From the NCBI RefSeq assembly GCF_012563325.1, contig NZ_CP046232.1:64321-128320 (forward strand): a stretch of 64,000 nt of DNA, given 5' to 3'. Within the stretch, counting starts at the first letter, position 1; the number at the start of each line of letters is the position of its first letter. A model generated the notes under the pieces. The model had not been told where the DNA came from. It did no database searches and worked only from the letters and a program-made list of their open reading frames with translations. This DNA comes from Enterobacteriaceae endosymbiont of Plateumaris braccata. GTDB taxonomy: Bacteria > Pseudomonadota > Gammaproteobacteria > Enterobacterales > Enterobacteriaceae. Positions 10,100 to 19,322 of the stretch are shown here, one piece after another. The position numbers and the translations under genes are program-made.

Positions 10100-11305
10100 T
10101 TAATTATGTATAATAATAAATGTATCTTGTGCAATTAATAATTCTTCATTTGTTGGTATTACTAATATTGGAATACTATTCCTATTATTAATTAGTCCTG
10201 ATTTACCATGTTTCATATCTATATTTAGTTTTTTATTAATATTCATACCTAATATTTTTAATTTTTTTATTGTTAATTCCCTAATTAAAATACTATTTTC
10301 TCCTATACCACCTGTAAAAATAACAGCATTTAATTTATTATTCATTAATATAGTATAAGAAGCTATATATTTTGACAAACGATGTATAAATATTTTTACT
10401 GCCGTTTGAATTTTTTTGTTTTTTAAATAATTATTTTCAATATATCTAAAATCACTAGTTATATTTGTTAACCCTAACATACCTGATTTAGTAGTTAAAA
10501 TATTTTCAATTAAATTTACATCCATTTTTAATTCTTTATTCATATAGAAAATTATAGCTGGATCAATATCACCACATCTAGTTCCCATAACTAATCCTTC
10601 TAATGGAGTTAATCCCATTGAAGTATCTACACTTTTACCATTACAAATAGCTGTTACTGATGAACCATTGCCTAAATGACAAGTAATACAATTAAAATTA
10701 TGAATTGATTTATTTAATATTTCAGCACCTTTTTTAGAAACATATCTATGACTTGTTCCATGAGCTCCATAACGACGAATTTTATATTTTTTATAAAAAT
10801 ATAATGGTAATCCATATAAATATGATTCTTCGGGTATTGTTTGATGAAAAGAAGTATCAAAAACTGCAATTTGTTTTTTTTTTAAATGTGGAAAAGATTT
10901 TAATGCTTCTTGTATTCCAATTAATTGAATGGGATTGTGTAATGGAGCAAATATAGATGCTTTTTTTATTTCTTTTATAACTTCATCATTAATAATTACA
11001 GATTGTATAAATTTTTCTCCTCCATGAACAATACGATGTCCAATAGCAATAATACTGTTAAATAGTACTGGATACATAATTAAAATTTTATTTGCTAAAA
11101 AATTTAATGCTATTCCATGATTACTTTGTTTTGTTAAAAAATATTTTTCTTCAGAATTATTTATTTTCCATTTAATATAAGCTTTAATATTATTAAAATA
11201 TTCTGCAATACCAGACAAAAAAGTTTTTTTATTAATTGGATCAATTATGGCAAATTTCAAAGAAGAACTACCACAATTAATAACAAGTACTAATTTAAAT
11301 GACAT
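10100..11305 (-). CDS. ackA: Acetate kinase
   Basis: Makes ATP from acetyl phosphate and ADP, releasing acetate. 401 residues (E. coli 400). Seen: NCGSSSLKFA at the N-terminus, HRIVHGGE near 90, HLGNGSSV near 210, DTSMGLTPLEG, GTRCGDIDP and FTGGIGENS near 330, which together form the ASKHA-fold nucleotide and acetate sites. GAGG precedes the ATG. First gene of an ackA-pta pair. With no fully aerobic pathway visible in this window, this pair is a likely source of substrate-level ATP. Confidence 0.98.
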   Translation of the reverse strand: MSFKLVLVINCGSSSLKFAIIDPINKKTFLSGIAEYFNNIKAYIKWKINNSEEKYFLTKQSNHGIALNFLANKILIMYPVLFNSIIAIGHRIVHGGEKFIQSVIINDEVIKEIKKASIFAPLHNPIQLIGIQEALKSFPHLKKKQIAVFDTSFHQTIPEESYLYGLPLYFYKKYKIRRYGAHGTSHRYVSKKGAEILNKSIHNFNCITCHLGNGSSVTAICNGKSVDTSMGLTPLEGLVMGTRCGDIDPAIIFYMNKELKMDVNLIENILTTKSGMLGLTNITSDFRYIENNYLKNKKIQTAVKIFIHRLSKYIASYTILMNNKLNAVIFTGGIGENSILIRELTIKKLKILGMNINKKLNIDMKHGKSGLINNRNSIPILVIPTNEELLIAQDTFIIIHN

Positions 11306-11523
11306 AAATTATATCCTCATAAATATCTATAAGAAATAAGATGTTTATTTATAAAAAATTAAAAATTTAATAATTAATAAAATAATTTTTTACTAAAAAT
11401 TATTATTTATCATAAATAAATTATTTTAATTATAAATTTATTATTTTAATATGATATAAAAATTATAATTATATATAAATTATATAAATTTTATATATAA
11501 AAGAAATTAAAATTATATATTTA

Positions 11524-11553
11524 TTGCAATTTTTATAAATATTGTTTTATAAT
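11524..11553 (+). promoter_or_regulatory. Sigma-70 promoter for the tRNA-Cys/tRNA-Leu unit
   Basis: TTGCAA at 11524-11529 and a perfect TATAAT at 11548-11553 are separated by 18 bases, with CTCTAC just downstream and the tRNA-Cys 5' end 46 bases after the -10. It is the clearest promoter in the window and is correctly placed for a stable-RNA transcript. In E. coli the equivalent operon is glyW-cysT-leuZ; the glyW gene is not present between this promoter and tRNA-Cys. Confidence 0.65.
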
Positions 11554-11599
11554 CTCTACAAGTTATTAAAAAAAAATTTTATTAATAAAATAAGTATGT

Positions 11600-11670
11600 G
11601 GCGCATTGGCAGAATGGTTATGCAGAGGACTGCAAATCCTTTTATTTCGGTTCAATTCCGGGATGCGCCT
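11600..11670 (+). tRNA. cysT: tRNA-Cys (GCA)
   Basis: Acceptor GGCGCAT (11600-11606) pairs with ATGCGCC (11663-11669), with discriminator T at 11670 as in E. coli tRNA-Cys. The anticodon stem GAGGA/TCCTT encloses loop CTGCAAA with anticodon GCA at 11632-11634. The T arm reads TTCGGTTCAATTCCGGG. CCA is not encoded, so it must be added by CCA-adding enzyme. Located 18 bases before tRNA-Leu, as in the E. coli cysT-leuZ pair. Confidence 0.95.
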
Positions 11671-11688
11671 TTCCTTTTTAATATTCAT

Positions 11689-11778
11689 GCCCAGATGGTG
11701 GAATTGGTAGACACAAGGGACTTAAAATCCCTCGACATATATATTGTTGTGCGGGTTCAATTCCCGCTCTGGGTACCA
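11689..11778 (+). tRNA. leuZ: tRNA-Leu (TAA)
   Basis: Class II tRNA with a long variable arm. Acceptor GCCCAGA pairs with TCTGGGT (G-U at the first pair), discriminator A at 11775 and an encoded CCA at 11776-11778. The anticodon stem AGGGA/TCCCT encloses CTTAAAA with anticodon TAA at 11723-11725. It matches E. coli leuZ closely. In a genome this AT-rich, TTA is expected to be the main Leu codon, so this is probably the most heavily used Leu tRNA. Confidence 0.96.
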
Positions 11779-11787
11779 AAACATATT

Positions 11788-11816
11788 ATATAAAATATTT
11801 ATTTTATATTGTTTTT
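11788..11816 (+). terminator. Possible terminator after tRNA-Leu
   Basis: ATATAAAATA (11788-11797) pairs with TATTTTATAT (11800-11809) and is followed by TGTTTTT. It lies 10 bases after the tRNA CCA and overlaps the last codons and stop of the convergent cvpA. The stem is all A/T and the sequence background is similar, so this is only a moderate call. Confidence 0.35.
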
Positions 11817-12254
11817 AATAAAATGATTTAAATAATAAAATAGTTGTGGTTTATCTTTTAAAAGATCTGAATATAATTCACGGTTACAATAATTTATTAT
11901 ATATAAAAATATTAAAATTATTATAATTCCTTTAAAAATACCATAAAATAAACCAAAAATTTGGTTTATTTTATTTAAAAAAGATTTTTGGATACTATTA
12001 TTTACATAATAATTGATAGTATACCCAATAATTAATATTATTATGAATAAAGTAAACATAGAAATACTATTTTTTAATAATAAATTATCAATACTATGTA
12101 TATATTTGGATAAATAATGATAATATTTTTTAGAAAAATAATATGCAAAAAACCAAGTAAATATTGATAATATTTCTTGTAAAAAACCTTTATACCAACT
12201 TATTAAAGATGAAATAATAATAATTATTATTAGAAAATAATCGATCAGATACAT
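11799..12254 (-). CDS. cvpA: CvpA family inner-membrane protein (colicin V production)
   Basis: Four-helix inner-membrane protein of the CvpA family, linked in E. coli to colicin V export and envelope homeostasis; the molecular function is not settled. From the ATG at 12254 the 151 residues match E. coli CvpA (162): IDYFLIIIIIISSLISWYKGF against IDYAIIAVIAFSSLVSLIRGF, EILSIFTWFFAYYFS, and FGLFYGIFKGIIII. An in-frame TTG at 12278 would add 8 residues but does not match the family start. Two genes from truA, as in the E. coli truA-cvpA region with dedA, accD, folC and dedD deleted between. Confidence 0.88.
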   Translation of the reverse strand: MYLIDYFLIIIIIISSLISWYKGFLQEILSIFTWFFAYYFSKKYYHYLSKYIHSIDNLLLKNSISMFTLFIIILIIGYTINYYVNNSIQKSFLNKINQIFGLFYGIFKGIIIILIFLYIINYCNRELYSDLLKDKPQLFYYLNHFIKNNIK

Positions 12255-12442
12255 ATTTTTTTTTATATTAAACCTCAATATTCATTTATAAATTTTTATT
12301 TTTCTTTATTTATTATATATTTTAGAATATCATATACAAACTTAAATATCTTAATTATATTTTTGTTTAATAAATTTTAATTAAATGATTATTTAATGAT
12401 AACTATTTATTTATTATAACTAATATTTTTCTAAAAATTTTT

Positions 12443-13243
12443 TTATAAATTTAATAAAAAATTTAAATTACTATAATATGGTATATTAAATCTTTTCGGA
12501 TATTCAATTTCTACTAAAAACAATCCATTAGGTTTTACTGTAGTTGCTGCTTTTGTTCTATCTTTTTTTTTTAATAACTCTAATAACCAGATTTCTTTTT
12601 TAGAATGTGATCCTATTTCTAATAAACAACCTACTATAGTGCGTACCATATGATAAACAAAAGAATTAGCTTTTATATCAATAATTATATAATTATTATA
12701 TTTTTTTATATTTAAATGTATTATTCTTCTATAAGAACTACTAGATTGACATTTTACTGATCTAAAAGAAGTTAAATCATTTTCTCCTATCAAATATTTT
12801 GCTGCTTTATTCATTTTTTTAATATCTAAATTATATTGATACTGAGTAACTAATTTATTTAAAATTCCTGAACGATATTTACTATTATATATTATGTAAT
12901 AATATTTACGAGATATAGCACTAAATCTTGCATGAAATTCTTTTGTTACTGGAACAATCCAAGTAACTACTATATCTTTAGGTAATAAACTATTTATACC
13001 TAATATCCAAGATTTAATCTTACGTATAGAAACAGTTTCAAAATGAATGACTTGGCCTATACTGTGAACTCCTATATCTGTTCTACCGGCACAAAAAATT
13101 TCTATATTATGATTAGCAATTATAGATATTGCATTTTCTATGTGTTGTTGTATAGTATTTGAAAATTCTTTTTGTTTTTGCCATCCATGATAATTACTAC
13201 CATTATATTCTATTCCTAAAGCAAATTTAAATATTTTTTTCAT
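12443..13243 (-). CDS. truA: tRNA pseudouridine synthase A (positions 38-40)
   Basis: Isomerises uridines 38-40 in the tRNA anticodon stem. 266 residues (E. coli 270). Seen: ALGIEYNGSNYHGWQKQ at the N-terminus, the catalytic Asp in CAGRTDIGVHSIGQV near residue 55, FHARFSAISRKYYY, and SFVYHMVRTIVGCLLEIG. No obvious ribosome-binding site, as for several genes here. The 182-base divergent gap to dacA is plain A/T with no assignable promoter. Confidence 0.96.
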   Translation of the reverse strand: MKKIFKFALGIEYNGSNYHGWQKQKEFSNTIQQHIENAISIIANHNIEIFCAGRTDIGVHSIGQVIHFETVSIRKIKSWILGINSLLPKDIVVTWIVPVTKEFHARFSAISRKYYYIIYNSKYRSGILNKLVTQYQYNLDIKKMNKAAKYLIGENDLTSFRSVKCQSSSSYRRIIHLNIKKYNNYIIIDIKANSFVYHMVRTIVGCLLEIGSHSKKEIWLLELLKKKDRTKAATTVKPNGLFLVEIEYPKRFNIPYYSNLNFLLNL

Positions 13244-13425
13244 ATTATATTGATAAGTATTTATAAATAAGTTTTAAAATTTTTATTTATTATATTAAAG
13301 AAATCTATTAATATTTTATTTCTATTTTAGAAAAAATTATATAAAATATATATTTTAAGAAATAATAAAAATTATATTTATTTAAAATTTAAAATACATA
13401 TTCTAAATATAGAGTTTAACATATA

Positions 13426-14646
13426 ATGAAATTAATAAATAATTGTATTAAATATACTTATAAGATATCAATTAACTTAATATTAATTATTATATTTATG
13501 ATGTATTCTTATATATCTTATAGTAATGAAAATTTTTTTGAAATTACATCTAAACCTATTTTAAATGCTAAATCATATATTTTAATAGATTATTATTCAG
13601 GATTAGTATTAGCAGAAAAAAATGCTGATATACATTATAATCCTGCTAGTTTAGCAAAAGTAATGACTAGCTATGTAATAGAAAAAGCTATTGAATTAGG
13701 TAAAATTAATCGTAATGATGAAGTAACTATAGGTAAAAATGCTCATTATTCAGGTAATATATTATTTAATGGATCATCTTTAATGTTTTTAAAATATGGA
13801 GAACATGTTTCTGTTCAAAATTTAATAAAAGGTATTATATTACAATCAGGTAATGATGCTTGTGTTGCAATTGCTGAATATATATCTGGTAATCAACATA
13901 ACTTTGTTAATTTAATGAATTTTTATTCAAAAAAAATAGGGTTAAAAAATACAATTTTTAAAAATGTACATGGATTAGATGAATTTAAACAATATACTTC
14001 TGCTAGAGATATGGCTCTTCTAGGAAGAGCATTAATAAGAGATTTTCCTAATGAATATTATTTATATAAAGAAAAAGAATTTACTTTTAATAAAATTCAT
14101 CAAATAAATCGCAATTCATTATTATGGGATAATTTGTTAAATGTCGATGGTATTAAAACTGGACATACTGAAATTGCTGGTTATAATTTATTAGTTTCTG
14201 CTAAAAAATATAATATGAGACTTTTAGCTGTTATTTTAGGAGAAAAATCTGAAAAAAATCGTACATTAGATAGTAAAATATTATTAAATTGGGGATTTAA
14301 AAATTTTAAAACTATAAATCCATTAATTAAATACAAAAAATTTAGCATTATTCCAGTTTTTTTTGGGAAATATCATTCTACATTTTTAGGAGTTAATAAA
14401 AATGTATATTTAACTATTGTAAAAAGTCAAGAGAAAAAATTACATATAATATATTTTATTAATTGTAATAAAATAATAGCACCTATTCATAAATATGAAA
14501 TATTAGGTAGTGTTAATTTTATTATAAATAATCATATATTAAAAAGTTATCCATTAGTATCTTTACAAGAAATACCTAAAGGTAATTTTTTTATTTGTCT
14601 TTTTGATTATATTAGATTACTATTAAGTAAATGGTTAAATCAATAA
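13426..14646 (+). CDS. dacA: D-alanyl-D-alanine carboxypeptidase PBP5
   Basis: Trims pentapeptides in peptidoglycan; anchored to the periplasmic face of the inner membrane. 406 residues (E. coli DacA 403). An N-terminal hydrophobic signal spans about residues 14-33. Penicillin-binding motifs are SLAK at 75-78 (SLTK in E. coli), SGN near 143 and KTG near 245 in VDGIKTGHTE. The second beta-sheet domain and the C-terminal amphipathic anchor (DYIRLLLSKWLNQ) are kept. Followed by lipB as in E. coli, with ybeD deleted. Presence implies a peptidoglycan wall still needs remodelling. Confidence 0.96.
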   Translation: MKLINNCIKYTYKISINLILIIIFMMYSYISYSNENFFEITSKPILNAKSYILIDYYSGLVLAEKNADIHYNPASLAKVMTSYVIEKAIELGKINRNDEVTIGKNAHYSGNILFNGSSLMFLKYGEHVSVQNLIKGIILQSGNDACVAIAEYISGNQHNFVNLMNFYSKKIGLKNTIFKNVHGLDEFKQYTSARDMALLGRALIRDFPNEYYLYKEKEFTFNKIHQINRNSLLWDNLLNVDGIKTGHTEIAGYNLLVSAKKYNMRLLAVILGEKSEKNRTLDSKILLNWGFKNFKTINPLIKYKKFSIIPVFFGKYHSTFLGVNKNVYLTIVKSQEKKLHIIYFINCNKIIAPIHKYEILGSVNFIINNHILKSYPLVSLQEIPKGNFFICLFDYIRLLLSKWLNQ

Positions 14647-14691
14647 TATTTCAATAGATATATTTTATTCAAATTAATAATAATATTAACT

Positions 14692-15336
14692 ATGTATAAT
14701 TATAAAAATAATTTATTTGTACGTGATTTAGGTATAGAACCTTGGGTTTTAACTTATAAAAAAATGAATAATTTTACTGAACAACGTAATTTATTTACAT
14801 TAGATGAAATTTGGATGGTAGAACATACACCAGTTTTTACACAAGGCAGAACATCTAAAAAAGAAGATATTTTATATATAAATAATAAAATTCCTTTATT
14901 TAATAGTAATAGAGGTGGAAAAATTACATATCATGCTCCAGGGCAACAATTAATGTATGTATTAATTAATTTGAAAAAACGTAATATTGGTATACGAATT
15001 TTAGTATCAATATTAGAGAAAACAGTAATAAATGTTTTATTTAATATAGGAATAAAAGCAGATAAATTATTATATAACTATAATCCTGGTGTATATATTA
15101 ATAATAAAAAAATTGCATCAATAGGTTTAAAAATATCTAAAGGATATTCATTACATGGTATTGCTATAAATGTTGATATGGATTTATTACCTTTTACTTA
15201 TATTAATCCATGTGGTTTCCATAAATTAAAAATGATTCAAATAAAAGATTTAGTTCCTAACATTAAAATTCCTATAGTAAAAAATTTAATAATTAATGAA
15301 TTTATGAAATTATTAAATAAATATAGTAAAATATAA
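14692..15336 (+). CDS. lipB: Octanoyl-[acyl carrier protein]:protein octanoyltransferase
   Basis: Moves octanoyl groups from ACP to lipoyl domains, the first step of endogenous lipoate synthesis. 214 residues (E. coli 213). RGGKITYHAPGQQLMY near residues 79-94 is the family signature; the catalytic Lys lies in ASIGLKIS and the catalytic Cys in INPCGF near residue 170. It sits between dacA and lipA as in E. coli. Octanoyl-ACP would come from the fab genes later in this window. Confidence 0.97.
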   Translation: MYNYKNNLFVRDLGIEPWVLTYKKMNNFTEQRNLFTLDEIWMVEHTPVFTQGRTSKKEDILYINNKIPLFNSNRGGKITYHAPGQQLMYVLINLKKRNIGIRILVSILEKTVINVLFNIGIKADKLLYNYNPGVYINNKKIASIGLKISKGYSLHGIAINVDMDLLPFTYINPCGFHKLKMIQIKDLVPNIKIPIVKNLIINEFMKLLNKYSKI

Positions 15337-15392
15337 ATTTATTTTATATTTTAAACACCTTATTTATAAAAAGTTAATAAATATTAAATAAT

Positions 15393-16262
15393 ATGAAACA
15401 ATTTTTTTTAAAAAAACCTGATTGGATTAAAATTAAATTTTCTGAAAAGAATATTCATAAAGTAAAACAAATTAAATCTATTATAAAAAAAAATAGATTA
15501 TATTCTGTTTGTGAAGAAGCATCTTGCCCTAACATTATAGAATGTTTTAGTAAAAAACAAGTAACTTTTATGATTTTAGGTAATATATGTACTAGAAATT
15601 GTTTGTATTGTAATGTTATTAGTGGTAGACCATTAAAAATTGATAATAATGAAGCATTAAATTTAGCTAATACTATTTATCAAATGAAATTAAAATATGT
15701 AGTTATTACTTCTGTGAATAGAGATGATTTACATGATGGAGGAGCTAAACAATTTTCTATATGTATAAAATTAATACGTAAAAAAAATCCTAATACTAAA
15801 ATAGAAATATTAGTTCCTGATTTTAAAAATTGTATTAATAAAGCATTAACAATTATTAAAAATACATTACCTGATATTTTCAATCATAATATAGAAACAG
15901 TAGAACGTTTATTTAAAATAATAAGACCTTCTGGAAATTATAAACAATCATTAATTTTATTAAATCAGTTTAAAAAAAAATTTCCTAAAATTACAACAAA
16001 ATCAGGATTAATGTTAGGTTTTGGAGAAACTAATGAAGAATTATATAATACTTTATATGATTTAAAATCAAATGGAGTTGATATTGTTACTATAGGTCAA
16101 TATTTACAACCTACTAAAAAACATATTGCTGTTAAAAAATATATTAGTATATTAGATTTTAATAAAATAAGGGAAAAAGCTCTAGATATAGGTTTTAAAA
16201 AAGTAGTATGTGGACCTTTTATACGTTCTTCTTATAACGCAAAAAGTTATTTTATTAAATAA
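15393..16262 (+). CDS. lipA: Lipoyl synthase
   Basis: Radical SAM enzyme inserting two sulfurs into octanoyl-protein. 289 residues (E. coli 321, the difference mostly at the N-terminus). The auxiliary cluster cysteines are C40, C45 and C51 (CEEASCPNIIEC); the radical SAM cluster cysteines are C66, C70 and C73 (CTRNCLYC). The C-terminal RSSYNA keeps the Arg-Ser-Ser cluster ligand motif. FNHNIETV, TKSGLMLGFGET and GQYLQPT are conserved. Converges on cspE across a 180-base gap holding an unusual inverted repeat. Confidence 0.98.
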   Translation: MKQFFLKKPDWIKIKFSEKNIHKVKQIKSIIKKNRLYSVCEEASCPNIIECFSKKQVTFMILGNICTRNCLYCNVISGRPLKIDNNEALNLANTIYQMKLKYVVITSVNRDDLHDGGAKQFSICIKLIRKKNPNTKIEILVPDFKNCINKALTIIKNTLPDIFNHNIETVERLFKIIRPSGNYKQSLILLNQFKKKFPKITTKSGLMLGFGETNEELYNTLYDLKSNGVDIVTIGQYLQPTKKHIAVKKYISILDFNKIREKALDIGFKKVVCGPFIRSSYNAKSYFIK

Positions 16263-16271
16263 ACATTATTA

Positions 16272-16401
16272 TGCCTCTGAATAGTTTAAGATCTTTTTAT
16301 AACATTTGTTTAAAACAAATTTCTCATTATTTAAAAATTTTTTGATATATTTTGTTTTATTTATAAATATTAAAAATTAAAAATTTAAACTCTCAGAGGC
16401 A
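16272..16401. other. 130-nt element with long closing stem, possible structured RNA or cspE 3' UTR
   Basis: TGCCTCTGA-type arms at 16272-16288 and 16385-16401 pair over about 16 bp: nine perfect pairs (GCCTCTGA core), a short G/AT internal mismatch, then seven more (AGTTTAA). They enclose roughly 95 bases of A/T-rich sequence that holds a second small palindrome, ATTTGTTT-A-AAACAAAT, at 16304-16320. The G+C content of the arms stands out sharply from the surroundings. It lies between convergent lipA and cspE, so it could act as a shared 3' structure, or be an RNA gene. It does not match tmRNA, 4.5S, RNase P or an obvious 6S RNA. Function unknown. Confidence 0.4.
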
Positions 16402-16442
16402 ACAGAATTCGACCTTTTAAATGTTAAATACTAATAATAATT

Positions 16443-16652
16443 TTAAATAGCAATTACATTAGCAGCAGAAGGACCTTTGGCACCGTTAGTGATTTCGAAT
16501 TCTACTTTTTGGCCTTCAGTTAATGTTTTGAATCCATTGCTTTGAATTGCAGAAAAATGTACAAAAACATCTTTACTGCCATCTTCAGGAGTAATGAAAC
16601 CAAAGCCCTTAGATTCATTAAACCACTTAACATTACCTTTAATCTTGGACAT
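16443..16652 (-). CDS. cspE: Cold-shock-like RNA chaperone CspE
   Basis: Small OB-fold protein that binds single-stranded RNA and DNA and melts RNA structure. 69 residues, almost identical to E. coli CspE apart from a few conservative changes near the middle (T to S, A to T, R to K). Both RNA-binding motifs are intact: KGFGFITP (RNP1) and VFVHFSAI (RNP2). ATG at 16652 follows AAAGGT. The coding region is visibly richer in G+C than its neighbours, a sign of very strong purifying selection. Near lipA, as in E. coli. Confidence 0.98.
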   Translation of the reverse strand: MSKIKGNVKWFNESKGFGFITPEDGSKDVFVHFSAIQSNGFKTLTEGQKVEFEITNGAKGPSAANVIAI

Positions 16653-16677
16653 CAATTGTTACCTTTACATAAAAATA

Positions 16678-16693
16678 GACACTGAAGTGTGTC
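16678..16693 (-). promoter_or_regulatory. Hairpin in the cspE 5' leader
   Basis: GACAC and GTGTC pair around an ACTTCA loop 26 bases upstream of the cspE ATG, inside a leader (about 16653-16765) that is visibly less A/T-rich than other gaps. Long structured leaders are typical of csp genes. Whether it controls stability or translation cannot be told from sequence alone. Confidence 0.35.
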
Positions 16694-16849
16694 AAATGAA
16701 GTACATCAATTAATAATTCATTTGTCTAGTGAAACAAATCAAAAAAGTGAGAAGTGTCGAATTTTTTAAAATATTATTTTCAATAATTTTTATTTATATT
16801 TATTTTTATATATAAAAATATTATTAATTTTAAAAGGTATAATTTTTTT

Positions 16850-17632
16850 ATGAAATTGTTATTTGGAAAAAAAATATTAATTACAGGAATAATAAGTAAA
16901 TTATCTATTGCATATGGCATAGCTAAAGCTATGTATGCCAATAAAGCAGAATTAATTTTTACATATCAAAAAAAAAAAAATAAAAAAAGAGTAGAACAAT
17001 TAGTACAAAACATGACAAATTATCCGATAATAAAATGTGATGTATCTAAAGATAATAATATAAAATTTTTATTTATTAAAATATCTAAATTTTGGAATAA
17101 ATTTCATGGTTTTATACATTCTATTGCTTTTGTTCCTAAAAATCAGTTAAAAGGAAGTTTTATTGAAACTACTTCAAGAAAAGGATTTCAAATAGCTCAC
17201 GATATTAGCTCATATAGTTTAACAGCTATGGTTAAAGAATGTAGATTTATGCTATATCCTCAATCTTCAATAGTTTCTTTATCATATTTGGGTGCTAATA
17301 GAGTAATACCTAATTATAATGTTATGGGATTAGCAAAAGCATCATTAGAAGCTAATATTCGTTATATAGCGTATGATATTGGTAAACAAAATATTAGAAT
17401 TAATGGGATATCTTCTTCACCTATAAAAACTTTAGCTTCATCAGGTATTAATAATTTTAATTATATATTAGAATATTATAATAGAATGAAACCATTATCA
17501 TATCAAATTACAATAAATGATATTGGTAATGTTGCTGTATTTTTATGTTCTGATTTATCATGTGGAATTACTGGAGAAATAATTCATGTTGATGGGGGGT
17601 TTAATCTTATTGGTATTAATAAAAATTTTTAA
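16850..17632 (+). CDS. fabI: Enoyl-[acyl-carrier-protein] reductase (NADH)
   Basis: Last reductive step of each fatty-acid elongation cycle. 260 residues (E. coli 262). FabI hallmarks are the N-terminal LITGIISKLSIAYGIAKAM nucleotide-binding region, the active-site Tyr-(6 aa)-Lys in NYNVMGLAKASLEAN, and SLSYLGANRVIPNY. The C-terminal GITGEIIHVDGGF closes the Rossmann fold. AAAAGG lies upstream of the ATG. It has no operon partner; pntA follows after 132 A/T-rich bases. Confidence 0.97.
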   Translation: MKLLFGKKILITGIISKLSIAYGIAKAMYANKAELIFTYQKKKNKKRVEQLVQNMTNYPIIKCDVSKDNNIKFLFIKISKFWNKFHGFIHSIAFVPKNQLKGSFIETTSRKGFQIAHDISSYSLTAMVKECRFMLYPQSSIVSLSYLGANRVIPNYNVMGLAKASLEANIRYIAYDIGKQNIRINGISSSPIKTLASSGINNFNYILEYYNRMKPLSYQITINDIGNVAVFLCSDLSCGITGEIIHVDGGFNLIGINKNF

Positions 17633-17764
17633 TTTTTATTAAATTTATTTATCTGATAATATATTTAATAAATATAATTTTTATATTTTAAAATACTGCA
17701 TATATAAAAATATAAATTTTTATAATTTTACAAATTAAATTTTATATAAAAAAAGAGGTTAACA

Positions 17765-19309
17765 ATGATAATTGGTATACCAAAAGAAAAACTATTTAAA
17801 GAAACAAGAATAGCTATTACTCCTATCTCAGCAAAAAAATTAATAAAATTAGGATTTACAATATTTATTGAAAAATGTGCGGGAAAAAGTACTTATTTTA
17901 AAGATCAAGATTTTATTGATGTCGGAGCAAAAATTGTTAATGAAATTAAAATTTGGAATGTTAATATAATAATTAAAATTAATCCTCCTACTATAGAAGA
18001 AATAAAATTAATAAAAAATAATAGTATACTAATTAGTTTTATTTGGCCTTCAAAAAATTCTTTTTTATTAAAAGAATTAGCAATTAAAAATATTACAGCT
18101 ATATCTATGGATTCAGTTCCCAGAATTTCTAGAGCACAATCTATAGATGCTTTAAGTTCTATGAGTAATTTAACTGGATATAGAAGTATTATAGAATCAG
18201 CTTACTTATTTGGCAAATCACTTAATGGACAAATTACAGCTGCCGGTAAAACTCCATCAGCAAAAATAATAGTTATAGGAGCTGGAGTTGCAGGGCTATC
18301 TGCTATAGCAACTGCACGAAGTTTAGGTGCAATAGTTAAAGCATTTGATACTCGAGAAGAAGTTAAAGAACAAATTAATAGTATGGGTGCTATGTTTCTT
18401 CAATTTAAACAAAAATATAATAATTTAAATAATAAAAAATTTTTTGATTCAAATAAAATAAGTTCAGAAATGAAACTTTTATCTAATTATATGAAAGAAA
18501 CAGATATTATTATATCTACAGCATTAATACCTGGTAAAAAAGCTCCTATTTTAATTAATGATGAAATGATTAAAAATATGAAACCAGGAAGTATTATTTT
18601 TGATTTAGCTGCTGAAAATGGTGGTAATTGTACATTAACTCAAATAAATAAAATTATTACAACTGCAAATAATGTTAAAATAGTAGGTTTTATTAATCTG
18701 CCTAGTAGAATGCCCATACAAGCTTCACAACTATATAGTAATAATATTATTAATTTAATTAAATTATTATTATCTAATGATACTAAAAGATTAAATATTG
18801 ATTTTAAAGACGAAATTATACGTAATATGACGGTTACTTATGATAAAAAAGTTATTTGGCCAGCACCATTAATTGAAGAAAAAAAATTTGAACAAAATTT
18901 AGAAAATTCACACGAACTAAAAATTATAAAAAAAAATATAAAAACTAAAAAAGAAAAATCTTTTTTAAAAGATATAAAACAATATTTTTTTATAATTACA
19001 AGTTTATTTTTTATGTATATTATAAAATTCATTCCTAAAGAAACTATACCTCATTTTATAATATTTTTATTATCCTGTATAGTAGGTTACTATGTTGTAT
19101 GGAATGTTAGTCATAAATTACATACTCCCTTAATGTCAGTAACTAACGCAATTTCCGGTATTATTATTATAGGTGTTATATTTCAAATTAATAATAATAA
19201 TATAATAATAATTATATTATCATTTTTAGGGATATTAGTGTCTAGTATAAATATTTTTGGTGGATTAACTATAACTCAACGTATGTTAAAAATGTTTAAT
19301 AAAAATTAA
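17765..19309 (+). CDS. pntA: NAD(P) transhydrogenase subunit alpha
   Basis: Proton-driven transfer of hydride from NADH to NADP+. 514 residues (E. coli 510). The N-terminal domain I (about 1-385) binds NAD(H): [58 protein letters not shown] (the Gly-rich loop) and [14 protein letters not shown]. The C-terminal third holds the four membrane helices of domain II. A low-complexity Lys-rich linker (about 385-405) joins them. AAGAGG lies before the ATG. Forms a two-gene unit with pntB 13 bases downstream. A probable source of NADPH for fatty-acid synthesis. Confidence 0.98.
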   Translation: MIIGIPKEKLFKETRIAITPISAKKLIKLGFTIFIEKCAGKSTYFKDQDFIDVGAKIVNEIKIWNVNIIIKINPPTIEEIKLIKNNSILISFIWPSKNSFLLKELAIKNITAISMDSVPRISRAQSIDALSSMSNLTGYRSIIESAYLFGKSLNGQITAAGKTPSAKIIVIGAGVAGLSAIATARSLGAIVKAFDTREEVKEQINSMGAMFLQFKQKYNNLNNKKFFDSNKISSEMKLLSNYMKETDIIISTALIPGKKAPILINDEMIKNMKPGSIIFDLAAENGGNCTLTQINKIITTANNVKIVGFINLPSRMPIQASQLYSNNIINLIKLLLSNDTKRLNIDFKDEIIRNMTVTYDKKVIWPAPLIEEKKFEQNLENSHELKIIKKNIKTKKEKSFLKDIKQYFFIITSLFFMYIIKFIPKETIPHFIIFLLSCIVGYYVVWNVSHKLHTPLMSVTNAISGIIIIGVIFQINNNNIIIIILSFLGILVSSINIFGGLTITQRMLKMFNKN

Positions 19310-19322
19310 GAGGTATTAATAG

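Noticed and set aside
11542-11793. An 83-codon open frame across the two tRNA genes
   Set aside because: It runs through tRNA-Cys and tRNA-Leu and encodes nothing family-like; it is an accident of the tRNA sequences.
16272-16430. 6S RNA, tmRNA or 4.5S RNA as identity of the lipA-cspE element
   Set aside because: CTCTGAGA and ATTCGACC resemble parts of 6S and tmRNA, but the rest is absent: no tRNA-like end, no 4.5S GGAAGCAGCC-type loop, and the length is too short for 6S or tmRNA.
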